NCBI GenBank assembly: GCA_019022495.1
Contig: JAFEKR010000001.1
Coordinates: 7,316,001 to 7,380,000, forward strand
Source: Epichloe hybrida
Lineage: Eukaryota > Ascomycota > Sordariomycetes > Hypocreales > Clavicipitaceae
DNA: 64,000 bases
Reading direction: 5' to 3'
This document shows positions 12,206 through 22,434 of the stretch, piece by piece; within the stretch, counting starts at the first letter, position 1; the number at the start of each line of letters is the position of its first letter. A program made the translations under genes and the position numbers. The notes beneath the pieces are model-generated. The model saw only the letters and a list, made by a program, of their open reading frames with translations. It made no database searches and was not told the origin of the DNA.

Positions 12206-12963
12206 ATGAACTTCCCTGGGTCTTCGGGCGGCGCGCCAATGCCCTCGCTCGGTGGCAGCAGCGGCGCGCAGGATCCCAACGTCAAAGCCGTACGTTCTGT
12301 TTTCCTACCAAGCGACGCCGTTTCCAAGTCCCCCCCCCCCCCAAAAAAAAAGCTAACTTTCTTCGGTCCTCTCCAAGGTCCAAACCGCCATGGAATCATG
12401 TTTCGGCAAATCCCTCATGTCAGGAGTCATGGGTTTCGGCATGGGCGGCCTCTTCGGCATGTTCATGGCCTCGGTACGTCTCGACACAAACGCGTTCGTC
12501 ATTTAAAAAAAAAAAAAAAAAAACAAAGAAGATCCTCGACGCATCGACGCAGGGCATTCAGAAAAAAGCCAGATTGAAAAAAAAAAAAAAAAAACTAACC
12601 CCACGCTTGCAGATGTCCTACGACACCCCCTTCGGCAGCCCCGTCACCAACAGCGCCGGCCAGACCATGTCGTCCCTCCCGCTCCGCCAACAGCTCAAGC
12701 TCGGCTTCAAGGACATGGGCACGCGGTCGTACTCGATGGCCAAGAACTTCGGCAAGGTCGGCGCCCTCTTCTCCGGAATCGAGTGCGGAATAGAGGGTCT
12801 CCGGGCCAAGAATGATCTCGCCAACGGCGTCGCCGCCGGGTGTCTGACGGGTGGCATCTTGGCCAAGAATGCGGGACCGCAGGCCATGGCGGGAGGATGC
12901 GTCGCCTTTGCCGCGTTTAGTGCGGCTATTGATGCGTGGATGAGGCAGCCCAAGGAGGAATGA
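12206..12963 (+). CDS. TIM22: Mitochondrial inner-membrane translocase subunit Tim22
   Basis: Exons 12206-12289, 12378-12473 and 12613-12963 give 176 aa, close to the family length. A short Gly/Ser-rich N-terminus precedes the Tim17/Tim22/Tim23 domain: a first membrane segment with [14 protein letters not shown], a loop with the moderately conserved LKLGFKDMG, then a glycine-rich segment [16 protein letters not shown] and two further helices ([23 protein letters not shown]). Tim22 is the channel of the carrier translocase that inserts multispanning metabolite carriers into the inner membrane. The introns are full of homopolymers: a C-run and A-run at 12330-12351 and A-runs at 12505-12523 and 12577-12594. 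The second branch point, ACTAACC, directly follows the last A-run. Confidence 0.92.
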
Positions 12964-13479
12964 AATCATTCTGGTCTTTTGGAAAAAAAAAAAAAAAAGA
13001 ATACGTCATGTACGAATGGCCAAGAGCAACTTGTGTAACAGTAGGGGAGGGCGGCGTTCCGGGGTTTCTTGTTCCTGTACTTGTTTTTGCTGCAAACATG
13101 TTGCATTGGACACGGCGTTGTTCTTGTGAGAATGCTCCCCCTCTCTCCACTAATTTGATGTAACTAGAGCAAACCATGCTGGTTATGCCTGCCGCGCTGC
13201 AGGTTTCTGTATAATACCTGGTTTCGGTGGATTTTTTAAAAAAAAAGGGGGGGCACCTGATAGAATTAAGAGGAAAAATCATACTGCGAAACGCATCCGG
13301 ATTGGTGTTGAACGAGTCATTATTCCATTCTACTAGACTCCGTGTAGTGTAGTTTCATTCGCATCGTCAAATCGAACCATGGTACATAAATTTTGAACCC
13401 CCCCCCCGCCCCCCGCAGAAACAAATACTGGAATCCCCCTCCTATCCCTCCTCCGTGAGCTTTCACCTTAGATGGCCTC
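12964..13479. other. Convergent 3' region between TIM22 and the GH16 gene
   Basis: Holds the 3' ends of two convergent genes. It contains an A-run (about 12983-12998), an A/G-run near 13239-13253 and a C-run near 13399-13413. No gene is seen. Confidence 0.5.
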
Positions 13480-14882
13480 TCAGGAAGACTGGTAGACTTC
13501 AAACGACCCAAATTCCCAGAACGCCGTCTTGAACGACTCAGGCTGATTGGCCACGAGATCGGTGCAATTGCCGGGACCTAAACAGACTCCATTAGCTTCC
13601 TGTATCCGAACATGACACAACGGGGCAACTTACATCCAGACTTGTCCCAGCTTCCATAGACCAAATCGCCACAGAGATCAATATTGACAACAATGGAGTT
13701 ATTCTTGAAGTGCGAGCCAATGTCGCAATCGGTGCTGGGGAAATCGGAGGTGGCGGTCCCCCATCCAGCAGGGTTAGGCTTCTTGCTCGTGATATCGCTT
13801 GGGATGGCATTTCTCGCAAACTGCCACATGCGGATTCCTGCGCTTCTCCATTCCACAGCCATGATGCTCCCGCCCGCCGAGTTGAGGGTCGCGCCAAACG
13901 TGGAGTCAGGCTGCTTGACGCCACAGCCTGCGTTTTTGTTGATGCTGTGATCGCAGTTGTCCTGTTCCGTGGTCCCGCTCTGCTTGCGCTTGACGCTCAT
14001 GGAGCAATCGCCCGTGGTGTGGAGGGTCATGGCGTTCCCAGCCGTGCCTTGGTTGATGGACTCCATGATGTCGATTTCTCCGTGCTGCGGCCAGTGGAAT
14101 GAGTCGGTGAGCCAGAGGGCTGGCCAGGCGCCGCAGGCATACGGGGTGTGCTTGATGTCGAAGACGAAGAGGCCACTGTTGTACGTCTTCTTTGACTCGA
14201 TACGAACAGAGAAGCGACCGGTGGAGGCGTCGGGATTGCTGTTCGGGCCGACGGCTGTGTCGACGCGGAGAACGGCTGTGCTGGGCGTGGCGTAGGTGAG
14301 GTTCTGTATCTTTTGTGAGCTGTGCTATGTGCGATGGTGATGGGGATTCAAAAATCGAACTTACACGATTGATGGCATCCTCTCGGGGCACATAGTGAAC
14401 GAATCCCTGGGCTAGCCATATTGGATTAGCGAGTGAATGAAACAGTAAGTAGGTCGGTGAAGAGCGTGTTGTACCTGGATCGTAGCCAGTTCTGTAGTTG
14501 AACTGATCAAAAAAGCTCTCGCCGGCGTCTACTACATGTCAGCATTTTGTCCAAGTGTCTTGAAACTGCTGGTATCTATATCTTCCTGGCGGGTTTGTAG
14601 CTCACATGTATCCTGCAAATTATACGTCAACGGCGAATAATCCGGGTACGCATTGTTCTTCTTGCTCAGTGCCACAGCTACCGCCACGACCACGACGATA
14701 ATGATGACGACTATGGCGACAACGGCGATCCAGATCTTGCGCGTCCAGTATCGTGGATTCCACCATGGCCGACTGGTGGTTACGCGATGACCATGGCCTC
14801 TGTTCATCTCATATCGGACGTCTTCGTTCTGCAGGGCCATGTGCCCGGATCGAAATTTCTCGTGATACCTTGAATCGCCCAT
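13480..14882 (-). CDS. Membrane-anchored GH16 beta-glucanase-like protein
   Basis: Minus-strand exons, 5' to 3': 14882-14606, 14528-14475, 14411-14365, 14303-13634 and 13577-13480, all in phase, giving 381 aa. Seen: a cytosolic N-terminus of about 49 residues, one strongly hydrophobic Val/Ile-rich segment (about 50-72) fitting a type II signal anchor, then a GH16 catalytic domain. The catalytic motif HGEIDIME places nucleophile, assisting Asp and acid/base at about E202, D204 and E207. Conserved features around it include YGCGAWPALWL before and LHTTGDC after. GH16 members with this motif cleave beta-1,3 or mixed beta-1,3(4) glucans; a wall-remodelling role for this protein is inferred. The start at 14882 was chosen over an upstream in-frame ATG (15197) because that extension looks non-coding. 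Confidence 0.85.
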
Positions 14883-15592
14883 GTTTTCGGGATGGGAAGA
14901 CGTGTCGGCAGGTGTGTTTCTTGGCGTGTTCAGTCCAGTGCACAATGCTAGGGTTTTTGAGCTGCGGCAAGTGGGTGATGGATATGTCTGAGAGAATGCT
15001 GTCGTGGGTAACCCGATCTCTTGGCCAAGATCAGTCTGGTATAAGTCGCGGTAGTCACGGTGGGTGCGGATCAAACGAAGGACTAAATTATGAGGCAAGA
15101 ATTTCCCATTTTCCTTTTCCCTGTAGATGAATGCGAGAGAGGAAGGGAAGAGGCCGACATAGGCTATTGAAATCGGGTGGGCCGCTCTCGAACACAACTC
15201 GGTGGCGAATCATGTCTTTCAAAGGTCTTTGTTGCTGCGCCGATTTGAATGGGGCACTTCTCTCAGGAACGAACATGTCTGGTGTCACAGTGGTGTCACA
15301 CCGAAATGCGTGGAACTCGGTCGTGTCTGTCTTCTCAGTTCTGCAGCCAGCCATCCCATCAGTGGTTGAGAAGCATCGACGAGTAATCCGTACGGGGCCA
15401 GGAGTACATGCGGAGTACGGGGAGTACGGAGTACGGATTGAGTACATACGTGTAGGCGTTGATGCACCAACCGAGTCAAGTTGATGCAGTTGATGCCTGC
15501 CCGGGCCCATGTTTCTTCCTGCCGGACTAATCACGATACGGGAGTACGGGAATAACGGCACACGAACCCATCCCTGAAGAGCAGTCTCCATT

Positions 15593-15594
15593 GG

Positions 15595-15649
<55 letters not shown>
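15593..15649. repeat. (GGCA)14 tetranucleotide array
   Basis: About fourteen perfect GGCA (CAGG) units in non-coding DNA between divergent genes. Confidence 0.92.
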
Positions 15650-15980
15650 TGCATTTTTCAGGCTCGGCCGTGGAAGAAGCCATGCTGTATCGAGGTTGGG
15701 CTGGCTGGTCGTGTGGATGCAGTGTGTGTCAAGCAGCAAGGGCGGTTGGGGTTGATTGTCTGCAGGTGGGCCAATCCGATGCAATCCAACGAATGAAACG
15801 GCAGGGGCGGCCTTCCTGACAGGTACAACGATGACAGGGGCAATTATCCAATGAAAAAGCGGGATCAAGTACCGAAGTGTGCTGCCCCGGTGCCCCGGGA
15901 TGAAAAAGCTTATTCCCACATCATACATGTACGGATCACACACATAGGTCTTCGATTCTGCAGGTCGCGATTGTATGTTT

Positions 15981-16036
15981 GGTGCCGTGGTTGGTGCCGT
16001 GGTTGGTGCCGTGGTTGGTGCCGTGGTTGGTGCCGT
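15981..16036. repeat. 12-bp minisatellite, GGTGCCGTGGTT x 4.7
   Basis: Four perfect head-to-tail copies of GGTGCCGTGGTT and a partial fifth. Confidence 0.92.
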
Positions 16037-16432
16037 CTTGCGCTCCTAGTATTCAGCCAGCGGTTCGGGCAGCTCTGCTTGGAATGCCCGACTGAGATAC
16101 TGAGATCAAGACACCATCCTTGCGACTGAGTCTGTCATCTGCACTGTCACATGGTGAACCAAACAACAGGACCGACCAGCTGTGAGGCTGTTCCAGGTGT
16201 TGCCACTGCCAAGGAGTTCGTATAACAAGATGCATCTTCTGTTCTTCAACGGCACTGTACATTCGCAACGCTCCCCGATGCAATATGAGTTCAGCCGGAC
16301 TCTTAACCATGGTACCGCCCCCTCCCCGTCTTGCAATGGATGATGATACCATGAAGATAAATGAACCGTGCGATCATGGGTCATAACACCTGATAGTTCT
16401 CGCGCTAATCGCTTCAGCGCAGGAACAGCATC

Positions 16433-17137
16433 ATGAGCCCGCCTCGCCCAGCCAAAGTTGAGGCAAAACTCTCGTCGTCCAAGACGGCACCGAGAACAGC
16501 ACCGCCAACGGGCATCCACATAGAGCGCATGCTCAAGGATGGCTGCATTCTCGCCACACGTGAACGATCAAAGATAATCCAAACCCAGAAGAAGCACACA
16601 GATGACCTCGAAGAAGCTAAGAAGGAGCGTCTAAAACTAAGTCATAAAATCGGAACTCTCACAAGGGACATTCGAGACACCTCTCGGCAGCTTCCCAACT
16701 CAGCCACTCAACCTAGCCGGGTTCAAACCCTTGTTTGCGAAAAATTCCGTCGGAGAAGAGACCTGAAACAGCAAAAAGCTACTTGCGATCAGCAAGTTGA
16801 ATACCATCAGGACGAAATATTCCTTCTTGATTTAAGAGACAAGGCTCTTTCAAATCAGACTACACGCTTAACGACTCAGATGCTTGATATCGAAAGTACC
16901 AACAAGATTCTGAGAGAAAAAAGGGAACATGTTCGCCAAAAAAATATTAATATTGATGCAGCCGCTAAGGTTGTGAGAGAAAAGCAAGAGTATATTCGCC
17001 GAACCAGAAACGACATGGCAGGAGCCAATAAGGTTATCAGCGAAAAACAAGAATATCTTGATCAAACTTCAAAGGCCGCCAAAGCAGAGTTAGATGCTCT
17101 AACTCAATCCATAACAAGCAGCGCTGCCAGTGACTAA
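16433..17137 (+). CDS. Uncharacterised 234-aa coiled-coil protein with a three-fold 21-residue repeat
   Basis: A single open frame of 234 aa that I do not recognise. After a Pro/Ser/Lys-rich N-terminus (about 1-30), nearly all of it is charged and heptad-like, with long Lys/Glu/Gln/Arg runs. Residues 154-174, 175-195 and 196-216 form three 21-residue repeats sharing NK-[IV]-[LVI]-x-EK-[RQ]-E-[HY]. Twenty-one residues is exactly three heptads, as expected of a continuous coiled coil. There is no signal peptide, membrane segment or catalytic motif. Its sequence is more A-rich than the neighbouring housekeeping genes. It could be a rapidly evolving structural protein or a lineage-specific gene; no function is proposed. 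Confidence 0.6.
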   Translation: MSPPRPAKVEAKLSSSKTAPRTAPPTGIHIERMLKDGCILATRERSKIIQTQKKHTDDLEEAKKERLKLSHKIGTLTRDIRDTSRQLPNSATQPSRVQTLVCEKFRRRRDLKQQKATCDQQVEYHQDEIFLLDLRDKALSNQTTRLTTQMLDIESTNKILREKREHVRQKNINIDAAAKVVREKQEYIRRTRNDMAGANKVISEKQEYLDQTSKAAKAELDALTQSITSSAASD

Positions 17138-17449
17138 AAGCCCGCTTTACGGCCAATAATACTCGGAACCTGGACACGAAGATAATTTCTATTAAACACG
17201 GGCGTTTTCTCTTTGACGTAGTAGTTTTGGGTGGGAATGTTGATGATGAAAGGAACATGATTAGACATGGTGGCGTTCTCTTCAAGTCTTTACGGATGCA
17301 TGAGCATGGGATGATGGGAATGGAGTCTTGCTAGGCCTAAAAAGTATACGGGAATCGAGGAATTGACCTCGCAAGCGACGGCTATAAGAGAACACTCCCA
17401 TAATACTACACAGTGATATCATGTACACATCCACCCCCCAACTCCATCA
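17138..17449. other. Short convergent intergenic region
   Basis: 3' regions of the coiled-coil gene (+) and the membrane-protein gene (-). No gene seen. Confidence 0.5.
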
Positions 17450-17998
17450 TCACTCCAGCGAAAACGTCTTCACAACCGCCACGGCGCAACACACCCACGC
17501 CCCCAGATCCGCCGTCAACAGCCTCGCCATATTATATCCCATCCACCTCCTCTGCGCCTCAACGTTCCCTTTCCTGTTCCCGGGCTCCGCGCGCCTCTCC
17601 TCCAGCGGCCTCCCGCCCCCCTCATCATCCATCATGTACTTGATCAGCGGCGCCACCAGCGGCGCATACAGCAGGTGTCCGACCGCCAGCCCAGCCGCGC
17701 CCGCATACCACTGCAGCGACCCCCTCCTCTGCAGCAGGCCCCTGTGCCAGACGATGGCCCCGACAGACGTCCATGTCGTGACGCCCAGGAGGGAGACGAC
17801 CTGCGTCAGGCCCCAGGGGAACATGACGCGCCAGTACGTGGGGAGGATGGCGTTCCCGCGGCCAGACAGCTCAGGGTGCGTAAAGTTGCTCAGGAAAACA
17901 TGTTGGTCCCAGGCGAAGAGGAGGGAGCACGAGGATGAGACGAGCGGTGCGAGGAGGAGGGCCTTTCTGGCGTCGAAGTAGGCGCAGGAGGATGCCAT
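17450..17998 (-). CDS. Small four-helix integral membrane protein (DUF1772-like)
   Basis: A 182-aa single-exon frame. The start at 17998 (MASSCAYFD) was chosen because upstream codons in the same frame (to 18283) are low-complexity and read through a T-run. Four hydrophobic segments are visible at about residues 10-30, 54-80, 90-115 and 158-180. Between the third and fourth is a charged loop (DDEGGGRPLEERR), and the last begins after RRWMGYNMARLL. This layout, with an Asn/Arg-containing stretch before the last helix, resembles fungal DUF1772/anthrone-oxygenase-like membrane proteins. That resemblance is weak and no catalytic residues can be asserted. No biosynthetic genes surround it. Confidence 0.6.
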   Translation of the reverse strand: MASSCAYFDARKALLLAPLVSSSCSLLFAWDQHVFLSNFTHPELSGRGNAILPTYWRVMFPWGLTQVVSLLGVTTWTSVGAIVWHRGLLQRRGSLQWYAGAAGLAVGHLLYAPLVAPLIKYMMDDEGGGRPLEERRAEPGNRKGNVEAQRRWMGYNMARLLTADLGAWVCCAVAVVKTFSLE

Positions 17999-18700
17999 GG
18001 CCAAAATTGTTGGTATGCCCCAGGCCCTCGGGGTCGGATGCCACACGGGCGCGTCGGTGTGAATGGTGAGAGGGTGGCACGAGGGTTCGGTATTATGGGA
18101 TCCCACTTGTTTTTTTTTCTTCAATTTGTTGTTGTTGTGTAGTCGGCGGATGACAAGGATACTGAGTGAAGCGGATCGAAGTCTTCGGATATCGGGTGCT
18201 CGGGGCAATAAGTGACGGCCCGGGACTCGGGACGTTGGACAAAACGATTGGGCAGGGAGGGGGGTCGTCCAGCTGCCGTTCAACGGCGCACATGGGGATT
18301 TTTTGAGCGATGACCCGGTCTACAATGCGAGCTTCATACAATTTTCTATAAAAATACTACTCCGTACGGAGCAGGGCATAAAATCAATTTTTGGGTCTAC
18401 CGAGTACTTCTCCGGCATCAGACAGTCGTATTCAGGTACCTAGGCTATGTACATGTTATGTCAAAGACCACACAGCACACGTGACTCTACTCTACGCAGA
18501 GATTATCACCTCCATTGACCAAGATTTGCCCAAAGAACACCACGTCAATTGATGTCTTTCCACCAGACCCTTACGCCAATTTTGTACCAGCGACCAACTA
18601 GCCGCTACAGGGATCATATTTTTTACAGTAAAAAGAAAAAAAAATCATCTGCATCACTATCGCTCCTGGCCTGTTACTACTAAATCCATCATGGTTGAGA
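17999..18700. other. Intergenic region between the membrane-protein gene and SNW1
   Basis: Promoter side of the membrane-protein gene and 3' side of SNW1. Includes the perfect 12-bp palindrome CTCCGTACGGAG (18360-18371). No gene seen. Confidence 0.5.
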
Positions 18701-20530
18701 TCAATCCTCTTCGTCATCCACGCGCGGTCGTTTTGACTGACGGCTCTCTCCTTCCTGCAGTCCATATCCTCTCTTCGAAGACGAATTCTGGTCCACCTCG
18801 GAAAGAAATTGATCGACGTTGAACGGGTCAGCAACCTCTTTTTGGAACTGCACGGGACCTTCGCGAGCCTGTAATGCATCGTCAGTGTATTGCCACGGAA
18901 TTTTTTTTTGAAAAAAAAACCCCCTGTTGAAAGAATTGTTGAGTTGCAAGGGGAAACATACTTCTGCATCTGCTGCACCCTTGAATGTGCCCTTGCCCAG
19001 TGCCTCCCCGAATCGACTCGTTTTTTGGATTTTGGCCATCTCCTTATCACCCGCTTCAGGATCATCCTCCTCCATGTTGGCGCGTGGCCGGTAGATGCTG
19101 CTAATGGCATCCTGCGCAGCAAACAGCGGCTTGTCGTAGTGATTATCCTCGTTGAAGCCACTGTCGAATCCGCTCGACTTATTGAACAAACGAGAGTCGT
19201 ACATGGTTTCCTTGGACTGTGTGGGCTTCGCTAGACCCAGCGCAATCTTTTCTGAAATATCACGGTTTTGTTCTCTTGCCATGACCTGCATGCGACGCTC
19301 AGCACCCATCCGGTTCTGACGGAGCTTTCTCTCCTCTTCCTTGTGCTTCTCTCGCCGTGCCTTCTCGCGCTCACGAATCCCGGAATCTTCACTGTCAGAT
19401 GCTGAGTCGGACTCGCTGTAGCTTCTTGACCGTGACCGCGAGTCTCTCGAGTCGGGCGATCCCCTTCGCCCACGTCCAGCAGCCGCACGCTCTTCTCTGG
19501 CCTTTTGAGCCAATGAACGAAGGTTCTCGTCCTTTTGTGCCTTTTCCTTCTCGGCAAGCCGTTGCTGCATCAGGGCTCGCTGCTGAACTTCCTCACGTGC
19601 ATGTCTCTCCGCCATCTTGACGGCTTCCGCAAACTGCGCATGCTTGTCGTTAATGGTAATGTCCTGCAGGCCGCGTCCATCAGCAGCAAGACGCTTGTCC
19701 AATGGAACGGTGAAACCTTTGGGGTTCTTCCAATTTGAGATTGGCGGTGGGATCTTCCACATTTCCTGATCCTCGGCTGTGAGCTTCCGGGGCGGTGAAT
19801 GCATGACGGGCGGAGGTGGTGAGGGCGGCCCTCTGGGTATCTTTTTGTGTTTGAATTTGGGAGGCTCTAATGGATCTCGCTGTCGTTCGACAATCTTCAT
19901 GATGCGGTCTTGTTTCTTTGAGTTGTCTCCCATTTGACTGGCGGGCGTGAATCGTACAAATGTCGGGTCATACCGTTGTCCCACGTTGATGTTTTTCGGC
20001 TTCTGAGCAGCCACAGCACCACTGACCAGTACTGCAAGTGCATTTTTGGTTTTTTCGGTCGTAGCCGCCACTAGTTCCTTGTCAGGACGAGAAAGATCGA
20101 TCTCTCCAGCATCGGCTCGTTGTCTGAGAGGGATGAGATCCTTGAAGGAGGTGTGTATAATTTGTCCCTGGCTGTGACCCTGTCGTGCGATCGCGTCATA
20201 TTTGACTTTGCCTTCGCCGTCGACCTGCACCGCCAACGCGTTGCTCGTTGTCGCGTCCTTTCTCCTCATATCGAGAGGATACTGGGCGACTGGAATCTCG
20301 GGAAAAGCACCGCCATCTCCAAAATCCTCCTGCGAGCGTGGTCGCCATCCTGAACGCTGTCCGTACGGTGGCGGGCCGGTTCTCTTCAGTACAATCTGCG
20401 TCTCGTCGATCTGACCGGCTCCGACGATTCGAGGACCTCGCTGTTGTGTCCTGATTGGTGCTTCTTCATCCTCGCCTGTATACTTGGGCTTCGGCAGCGA
20501 CGCCTGTAGCGAGGCTGCGATCGACGCCAT
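18701..20530 (-). CDS. PRP45: SNW1/SKIP/Prp45 spliceosome component
   Basis: Minus-strand exons 20530-18962 and 18868-18701 give 578 aa. Seen: the family's N-terminal region with GPPPYGQR and IPRGPPSPPPPVMHSPPRKLT, the SNW core with the name-giving ISNWKNPKGFTVPLDKR at about residue 265, then a long charged helical C-terminus with an Arg/Ser-rich stretch (RDSRSRSRSYSES). The C-terminal YDSRLFN..GFDSGF..D and IYRP motifs are typical of SKIP/Prp45. In the family the protein joins the Prp19-associated activated spliceosome. The single intron (18869-18961, 93 nt, GTATGT..TTACAG) is a multiple of three and has no stop, so a retained-intron product would add 31 residues. An upstream in-frame ATG (20659) lies in low-complexity sequence and was not used. 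Confidence 0.93.
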   Translation of the reverse strand: MASIAASLQASLPKPKYTGEDEEAPIRTQQRGPRIVGAGQIDETQIVLKRTGPPPYGQRSGWRPRSQEDFGDGGAFPEIPVAQYPLDMRRKDATTSNALAVQVDGEGKVKYDAIARQGHSQGQIIHTSFKDLIPLRQRADAGEIDLSRPDKELVAATTEKTKNALAVLVSGAVAAQKPKNINVGQRYDPTFVRFTPASQMGDNSKKQDRIMKIVERQRDPLEPPKFKHKKIPRGPPSPPPPVMHSPPRKLTAEDQEMWKIPPPISNWKNPKGFTVPLDKRLAADGRGLQDITINDKHAQFAEAVKMAERHAREEVQQRALMQQRLAEKEKAQKDENLRSLAQKAREERAAAGRGRRGSPDSRDSRSRSRSYSESDSASDSEDSGIREREKARREKHKEEERKLRQNRMGAERRMQVMAREQNRDISEKIALGLAKPTQSKETMYDSRLFNKSSGFDSGFNEDNHYDKPLFAAQDAISSIYRPRANMEEDDPEAGDKEMAKIQKTSRFGEALGKGTFKGAADAEVCFPLQLNNSFNRGFFFQKKIPWQYTDDALQAREGPVQFQKEVADPFNVDQFLSEVDQNSSSKRGYGLQEGESRQSKRPRVDDEED

Positions 20531-21049
20531 TGTGTGCTGCCGGATAGAGGACGTGATGCAGTTTGTGGATGGGGCAGGTTGCCATGAAGGGGTGGACGGG
20601 AAGAATTTCAGATGTGGCGCGCTCCCAACCCACATGTGGCTTAACCCACCTGAGCCCACCTTAACCCATCCCCCTGCCGGGCCTGCCTACACCAGAGCTG
20701 GCCTGGTGATTGCTTCCACAGTTGCACACAGTGCTGGAACTCTGAAAGTGCAAGTGCTTCCATAAATCACCAGCAAAAAAATAATAACAAATATCACAGC
20801 CCATTTAAAACAGACTGATAATCGATCATGTGTTTGGTCATTTCGAGATCTAGTACGGCAAAAGCATCTTCCTCGCTCAATGCTTTCGGAGTCGTCCACG
20901 CCAACCGCAAAATAAGAACTACAACCGCCCGTTTCTATGCCCATTATTCTACGTAACATTCCATGTCGCCCACTGTTTCCCGGGTTTTCCCCATTTTCCA
21001 CATGCGCCTTGTGACATCCTTAACCAATATTCAATGCCATGTAGATAGT
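20531..21049. other. Intergenic region between SNW1 and the p24 gene
   Basis: SNW1 promoter and p24 3' region (both genes on the minus strand). No gene seen. Confidence 0.5.
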
Positions 21050-21862
21050 TTAAACATAGCCCTTGCGAGCACCCTAGAATTGAGTTTCGTTAGTATACAT
21101 CCAAGAGAGTCATTTTCTCGGCCAACAGAAAGCCTACCTGGAAGAAGAACCGGACGACGAAGACCTGCAAAGCGCCCATACAAACAACCAACCCGATTTG
21201 AATCATGCTAAAGTTGACGATGCGCTTCTCGGTGCTGTTGACGGTGGAGAAGTTTCGGTTCTCGCGAGTTCTGAAATACTTTTGGTTTCGCGAAATGGTC
21301 GACAGTTGGCTGGAGATCTTGTAGACGGAATCCTCGAGTTCTGAGGTCTGCTCAGGGGTAGTGCCTTGCTTCGAGGGCAGCTTCGCAGTTCGTTCCTCAT
21401 TGTCGACCGAGATGTCAAAGTCGACCAATTTCTCGGCAAACGTGCTCATTTCGTTGTTGAAGCAGAAGGAGTACTCTCCAGCATGCTGGGCAGTGAAGAC
21501 GAAGTCGCCTTGACGCTCTTTTTCGCCCTGCAGGATGGTTTTGACGTTAGGCCCCTCGACGAGGTAGTCGACATCGAACGAACCACCGGATTGAACCTGC
21601 AGCGCGAGGATTGAGTTAGCCACATCAATGAGGTTGAATGCGTATTCACGGGATTGCGCGATTGTGCCATCGTAGAACCGTAGCTTCGGCAGATGGGATC
21701 GTATCGTACAGCGAAGTAAAAGGCAATCTTCTCATTGTCCTTTTTGGTGTCGACGTAGAAGCACGCCTTCTCGTTGGCATCCAGCTTGTACGTCAGGGCG
21801 GTCGCGGTAACATCGGTGACCAGGCAGGCAATTAAGCCCGCGGCTATCGTGGTCAATCTCAT
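21050..21862 (-). CDS. p24 family cargo receptor (emp24/GP25L/p24, GOLD domain)
   Basis: Minus-strand exons 21862-21710, 21596-21138 and 21073-21050, all phase 0, give 211 aa. Seen: a cleavable-type signal peptide (about 1-20), a GOLD domain with the two conserved cysteines at about C34 (KACFYV) and C96 (YSFCFNN), and a coiled-coil stretch before a single membrane segment (about 179-201). The short cytosolic tail RFFFQGARKGYV has the paired aromatics and basic residues used for COPII/COPI cycling in this family. Family role: cargo selection and vesicle formation between ER and Golgi. The last exon is only 24 nt and supplies the tail, so its splicing decides trafficking. The gene is head-to-head with the PhoD-type gene. 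Confidence 0.92.
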
Positions 21863-22434
21863 GATGTGGCTTTGATTCGGAGTTGTCGCGTGCAACGATG
21901 TTTGGCAAGTCGAATCGTAGCAAGAGGGTTCCGACCGTGGCTCCTTGTTATTAGCGTTGAATGTCAGGCCGGCTGCGATGGGTTATTACGACGAGTCTTA
22001 CAACTTGGCAGCGCCAGACAAACCAGACAAAGCAAAGGGGGTCAAAGGGCCACGCTTCCCGTTCGGCATCGGATTTTCGCATAAACCGGCCTTTGGGACA
22101 GGGACGGCCCCTGAATGCATCAATCAGCAAGTCCTACCCTCCCTGCCAGCCCGCCTTGGCCCCACGCCCTGCACCTACTCGTGCCCCGCCCGACGCTCTG
22201 CGCTCTGTAGCAACTCCCTCCACCATCTTGCCACTGACATGGTGATGCTGATGCGTGCTGACGTGCTCCATTCAACCCACCACCACCTGATACCTTCCTT
22301 GATACTTCCCGCCTTGGCTCTCGCCGTGTTCTTTTAAAAATCACAGCAGCTAATCAGCACATCACGTTACTCTTTCACTTTCATCATCTCTCACTGACCT
22401 AATTTATTATCCACCTTTGCCCCTGCCAGACCTA
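21863..22434. other. Divergent promoter region, p24 / PhoD-type gene
   Basis: About 570 bp between two divergently transcribed genes, pyrimidine-rich towards the PhoD-type start. Short frames inside it have no recognisable domain. Confidence 0.5.

Larger units (their letters stand above)
14883..16432. other. Repeat-bearing intergenic region
   Basis: About 1.5 kb with no convincing gene. It lies upstream of both the GH16 gene (-) and the coiled-coil gene (+). It contains clustered GAGTACGG units (about 15409-15440), a GGCA tetranucleotide array and a 12-bp minisatellite annotated separately. Frames overlapping these arrays are low-complexity. Confidence 0.5.

Noticed and set aside
17999..18283. 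95-residue N-terminal extension of the four-helix membrane protein
   Set aside because: Low-complexity Asn/Lys run translated from a T-rich leader; the internal Met gives a compact membrane protein.
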